This document shows positions 12,644 through 15,440 of a stretch of 15,440 nt of DNA, piece after piece. The position numbers were made by a program, and so were the translations under genes. The stretch covers positions 1 to 15,440 of the forward strand of contig NZHH01000007.1 in NCBI GenBank assembly GCA_002691245.1, in the 5' to 3' direction. The stretch comes from Methylaequor sp002691245. Lineage in GTDB: Bacteria > Pseudomonadota > Alphaproteobacteria > Methylaequorales > Methylaequoraceae. The notes under the pieces are model-generated. The model did no database searches and was not told where the DNA came from. It saw nothing but the letters and a program-made list of their open reading frames with translations. Every line of letters starts with the position of its first letter. Position 1 is the stretch's first letter.

Positions 12644-13912
12644 ATGGATAAAATTCAAATTATAGGTGGCAATCCTTTGATTGGTGAAGTAAAGATTAGT
12701 GGTGCAAAAAATTCAGCACTCCCAATTATGGCAGCTTCTTTGCTTACAGATGAGGTCATATCAATATCAAATATTCCATACCTATCTGATATAAACTCAA
12801 TGATAAAACTTCTTGAATCATTAAATGTTACTGTTACTAAAAAGAAGAAAAATATTAACTTTAAATCAAAAAAGCCTAGTTCTTTTTCTGCATCATACGA
12901 ATTAGTAAGAAGAATGAGGGCTTCATTTTTAATCTTAGGTCCGTTGTTAGCAAGGTATGGTAATGCCTCTGTATCATTGCCTGGTGGATGTGCAATAGGA
13001 ACACGTCCAGTCGATTTGCATTTAGATGGATTTGAAAAAATGGGGGTTCAATTCAAAATTAATAGTGGGTATATTTCAGGGAATTGTAAAGGTGGATTAA
13101 AAGGATCTGTTATAAAACTAAAAAGAATTTCAGTTGGAGCTACAGAAAATCTAATGATGGCTGCAACATTAGCAGAAGGAAATACTGTTATTAAAAATTC
13201 TGCAAGAGAACCCGAGATTGTTGATCTAGCAGAACTTCTTATTAAAATGGGTGCAAATATTGAAGGCCATGGATCAGAAGTCATAAAAATAACTGGGAGA
13301 AAAAAATTAAATGGCTGTAATTTTAGAATAATGCCCGATAGGATTGAATCAGGAACGTTTGTGCTATGTGTATTTGGATGCTCTGGAAAAATTAAACTTT
13401 TAAATTTAAACAAATCTATTTGTAAGCATTTACAAGATATATTTAAACCTCTAAAGTCTTTAAGTTTAATTCCTCAAGATGGAGGTAAGAGCCTCTTAGT
13501 AGAAAAAAAAAAAGAAACTGAAGTTATGCTTAAAGTTAAAACTAGAGAGTACCCAGGATTCCCAACTGATTTACAGGCTCAATTAACTTCTTCGCTTTTA
13601 AAGACAAGAGGGAAATCTGAGATTCAAGAAAATATTTTTGAAAATAGGTTTATGCATGTTAGCGAACTTATAAGAATGGGAGCTAATTTGAAACAAAATG
13701 GATCTACTGTTATAGTAAGTAAAACTGATAATCTTAAAGGAGCTGAAGTGATGGCTACAGATCTGAGAGCTTCATCATCACTTGTTATTGCAGGGCTAAT
13801 GGCTGATGGTCAAACTATAATTAACAGAGTTTATCATTTAGATAGAGGCTATGAAGAAATTGAAAAAAAATTAGAGCGATGCGGAGCTAAAATCAAAAGA
13901 ATTAAAAAATGA
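12644..13912 (+). CDS. murA: UDP-N-acetylglucosamine 1-carboxyvinyltransferase
   Basis: From the ATG at 12644, one base after the dcd stop, the protein has 422 residues, the normal MurA length. The longer in-frame opening at 12452 lies inside dcd and is not family sequence. MurA transfers enolpyruvate from PEP to UDP-GlcNAc, the first committed step of peptidoglycan synthesis in the cytoplasm. K22 and N23 in SGAKNSALP and the loop PGGCAIGTRPVDLHL are present. Its Cys116 equals E. coli Cys115, the fosfomycin target, so the enzyme looks normally sensitive. The later RESGTF-like block (RIESGTFVL), TREYPGFPTDLQAQ and ATDLRASSSLVIAGL also match. An A11 run (13503-13513) is read in frame. The stop overlaps hisG as ATGA. 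Confidence 0.96.
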   Translation: MDKIQIIGGNPLIGEVKISGAKNSALPIMAASLLTDEVISISNIPYLSDINSMIKLLESLNVTVTKKKKNINFKSKKPSSFSASYELVRRMRASFLILGPLLARYGNASVSLPGGCAIGTRPVDLHLDGFEKMGVQFKINSGYISGNCKGGLKGSVIKLKRISVGATENLMMAATLAEGNTVIKNSAREPEIVDLAELLIKMGANIEGHGSEVIKITGRKKLNGCNFRIMPDRIESGTFVLCVFGCSGKIKLLNLNKSICKHLQDIFKPLKSLSLIPQDGGKSLLVEKKKETEVMLKVKTREYPGFPTDLQAQLTSSLLKTRGKSEIQENIFENRFMHVSELIRMGANLKQNGSTVIVSKTDNLKGAEVMATDLRASSSLVIAGLMADGQTIINRVYHLDRGYEEIEKKLERCGAKIKRIKK

Positions 13913-14556
13913 AAAAAATTATACTTGCTGTTCCAAAAGGAAGAATTTTAAACGAATTAATTCCTTTAATGAAGAAAATAGATATTTTTCCTGAATCTGA
14001 TTTCTTCGAAAAGGATTCTAGAAAATTGATGTTTAAAACAAATAATCAAGGTTTGTTTATCATTAGGGTTAGATCATTTGATGTTGCTACCTTTGTTGCA
14101 CTAGGAGCAGCACAAATTGGAATTGCAGGAGATGATGTTCTTAATGAGTTTAGTTATAATGAAATTTACAAAGTTCTAGACTTAGGCATTGGTAAGTGTA
14201 GGTTGTCAGTTGCAAAGAAAAAAAAGTCAATTGAAAAGAACTATCCTAATACTGGGCATATAACTGTTGCTACTAAATATAAAAATACAGTTGTCAATTT
14301 TTTTGCAAAAAAAGGAATAAGAGCTGAATGTGTAAAATTAAATGGTGCAATTGAACTTGCTCCAAAACTTGATATTTGTTCAACAATAGTTGACTTAGTT
14401 TCAAGTGGTAAGACTTTATCAGAGAATAATTTAATTGAATCTGAAGTTTTGTTAAACATCACTTCGAAATTAATTGTAAATAAAATTTCCTACAAAGTTA
14501 TGAATAATGATATTTCTGTGGTAATAGAAAAATTTAAAAAAGTATGTGATGGTTAA
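13909..14556 (+). CDS. hisG: ATP phosphoribosyltransferase catalytic subunit, short form
   Basis: The 215-aa protein is the short HisG (HisG-S), which lacks the C-terminal regulatory ACT-like domain of the long form and needs HisZ for activity and histidine feedback. It condenses ATP with PRPP, the first step of histidine synthesis. ILAVPKGRILNE (5-16), RSFDVATFVALGAAQIGIAGDDVL and the family signature region GAIELAPKLDICSTIVDLVSSGKTL are clear. No hisZ lies in the window, so it must be elsewhere. The start overlaps the murA stop by 4 bp (ATGA), and hisD begins 8 bp before the hisG stop. The murA-hisG-hisD order is the arrangement known from beta- and gammaproteobacteria. Confidence 0.94.
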   Translation: MKKIILAVPKGRILNELIPLMKKIDIFPESDFFEKDSRKLMFKTNNQGLFIIRVRSFDVATFVALGAAQIGIAGDDVLNEFSYNEIYKVLDLGIGKCRLSVAKKKKSIEKNYPNTGHITVATKYKNTVVNFFAKKGIRAECVKLNGAIELAPKLDICSTIVDLVSSGKTLSENNLIESEVLLNITSKLIVNKISYKVMNNDISVVIEKFKKVCDG

Positions 14557-15440
14557 AATATTGAAGACAACTGATAAATCATTTGAAAAAGATTTTGAGA
14601 ATCTTCTTCAAAAAAGAAATCAAGATGACCAAAAGATTGACAAAAAGGTAGCTAAAATAATTGATGACGTCAAACTTAGATCAGACAAGGCATTAATTGA
14701 TTTAACAAAAAAATATGATCAACTTGATGCCGAAGAAATAAATGATTTAGTTGTTTCCAAAAAGGAACTTGATTCATCAGTCAAGGTTATAAAAGAAAAA
14801 ACTAAAAAGTCTCTTAAAAGAGCAATCAAAAGAGTCAGGTCTTACCATCAAAAGCAGATGCCATCAAATACTATGTATAAAGATAAAGAAGGTATTATAT
14901 TAGGAGGTTTATGGAACCCTATACAATCGGTCGGCCTATATGTTCCAGGAGGGACCGCGGGGTATCCCTCTTCATTAATTATGAATGCTGTTCCAGCAAT
15001 TGTTGCAGGAGTTGAGAGAATTGTAGTGACTGTGCCAGCAACTTATGGTCGGATTAATTCATTAGTTTTAGCATGTTGTAAATTTTTAGGAATTTCAGAA
15101 ATATACAAGGTTGGTGGTGCGCAGGCCATTGCTGCTTTGGCTCTGGGGACCGACAGGATAAATAAAGTTGATAAGATATTTGGCCCAGGAAATGCTTATG
15201 TTGCTTCAGCAAAAAAACAATTCTTTGGAACCGTAGGCATTGACATGATTGCAGGTCCATCGGAAATTTTAGTGATGGCTGATTCAAAAAATAACCCCGA
15301 TCACATTGCAATTGATTTACTATCGCAAGCAGAACATGATGAGCTGGCTCAAGCAATATTAGTTACAGATGATGACATGTTTGCAGATAATGTGATGAGA
15401 AGTATAGATAAATATCTAAATACACTGGAGAGAAAAAAAA
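14549..15440 (+). CDS. hisD: Histidinol dehydrogenase, 5' part (cut by window end)
   Basis: An ATG at 14549, overlapping the hisG stop by 8 bp, opens a frame that stays open to the last base and gives 297 visible residues of a family of about 430. HisD oxidises L-histidinol twice with NAD+ to L-histidine, the final step of the pathway. Clear landmarks are SVGLYVPGGTAGYPSSLIMN, VGGAQAIAALALGT, KIFGPGNAYVASAKK, the GIDMIAGPSEILV block and LLSQAEHD, whose Gln and His are zinc ligands. The N-terminal 100 residues are lysine-rich and less conserved, as is usual. The C-terminal third, with the remaining active-site histidines, lies outside the window. The ATG at 14544 is out of this frame. Confidence 0.95.
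   Translation, partial: MVKILKTTDKSFEKDFENLLQKRNQDDQKIDKKVAKIIDDVKLRSDKALIDLTKKYDQLDAEEINDLVVSKKELDSSVKVIKEKTKKSLKRAIKRVRSYHQKQMPSNTMYKDKEGIILGGLWNPIQSVGLYVPGGTAGYPSSLIMNAVPAIVAGVERIVVTVPATYGRINSLVLACCKFLGISEIYKVGGAQAIAALALGTDRINKVDKIFGPGNAYVASAKKQFFGTVGIDMIAGPSEILVMADSKNNPDHIAIDLLSQAEHDELAQAILVTDDDMFADNVMRSIDKYLNTLERKK

Noticed and set aside
12186..15356. Minus-strand open frames opposite dcd, murA, hisG and hisD
   Set aside because: All lie entirely inside strongly conserved plus-strand genes and have no ribosome binding site or recognised domain.

Overview
The window is strongly AT-rich and very tightly packed. Most neighbouring genes overlap or are separated by a few bases, Shine-Dalgarno sites are scarce, and A runs of 10-12 lie inside genes. 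The Dcd N-terminus and core (the MAIMPDSWI start, 184 aa), the alphaproteobacterial-type dihydroorotase and the short HisG together suggest a streamlined alphaproteobacterium, for example a free-living marine SAR11-like lineage or an endosymbiont-like one. The assignment is by recognition, not by search.

Left part (1-6968): the 3' end of a MeaB/ArgK-type GTPase gene converges with ygfZ on the minus strand. A divergent AT-rich gap of 44 bp then leads into a plus-strand, translationally coupled envelope-glycan cluster: a GT9 heptosyltransferase-like enzyme, a WaaE-like GT2, two GT4 enzymes and an AsnB-type amidotransferase. The asnB reading frame is broken at an A10 tract that contains an in-frame A_AAA_AAG heptamer. 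The conserved C-terminus continues in the -1 frame.

Middle (6986-11542): pyrC (dihydroorotase) converges with a minus-strand block. In transcription order this block holds a membrane-anchored GltB-like FMN oxidoreductase, a tRNA-Thr(GGU)-like cloverleaf, an acidic amino acid/dicarboxylate symporter, and a 57-aa small ORF coupled to the symporter by ATGA. The cloverleaf has four perfect-length stems and an encoded CCA, but its T-loop and D-loop are non-canonical. It ends 2 nt before the symporter start codon, so its acceptor stem contains the only plausible Shine-Dalgarno sequence. This is the most unusual structure in the window.

Right part (11642-15440): a coupled plus-strand run of a MazG/DCTPP1-like nucleotide pyrophosphatase, a 31-aa basic small ORF, dcd, murA, hisG (short form) and hisD (cut by the window end). 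The genes serve deoxynucleotide-pool control, peptidoglycan precursor synthesis and histidine synthesis. No CRISPR array, insertion sequence, rRNA or prophage gene is visible, and no stretch over 300 bp lacks a gene.
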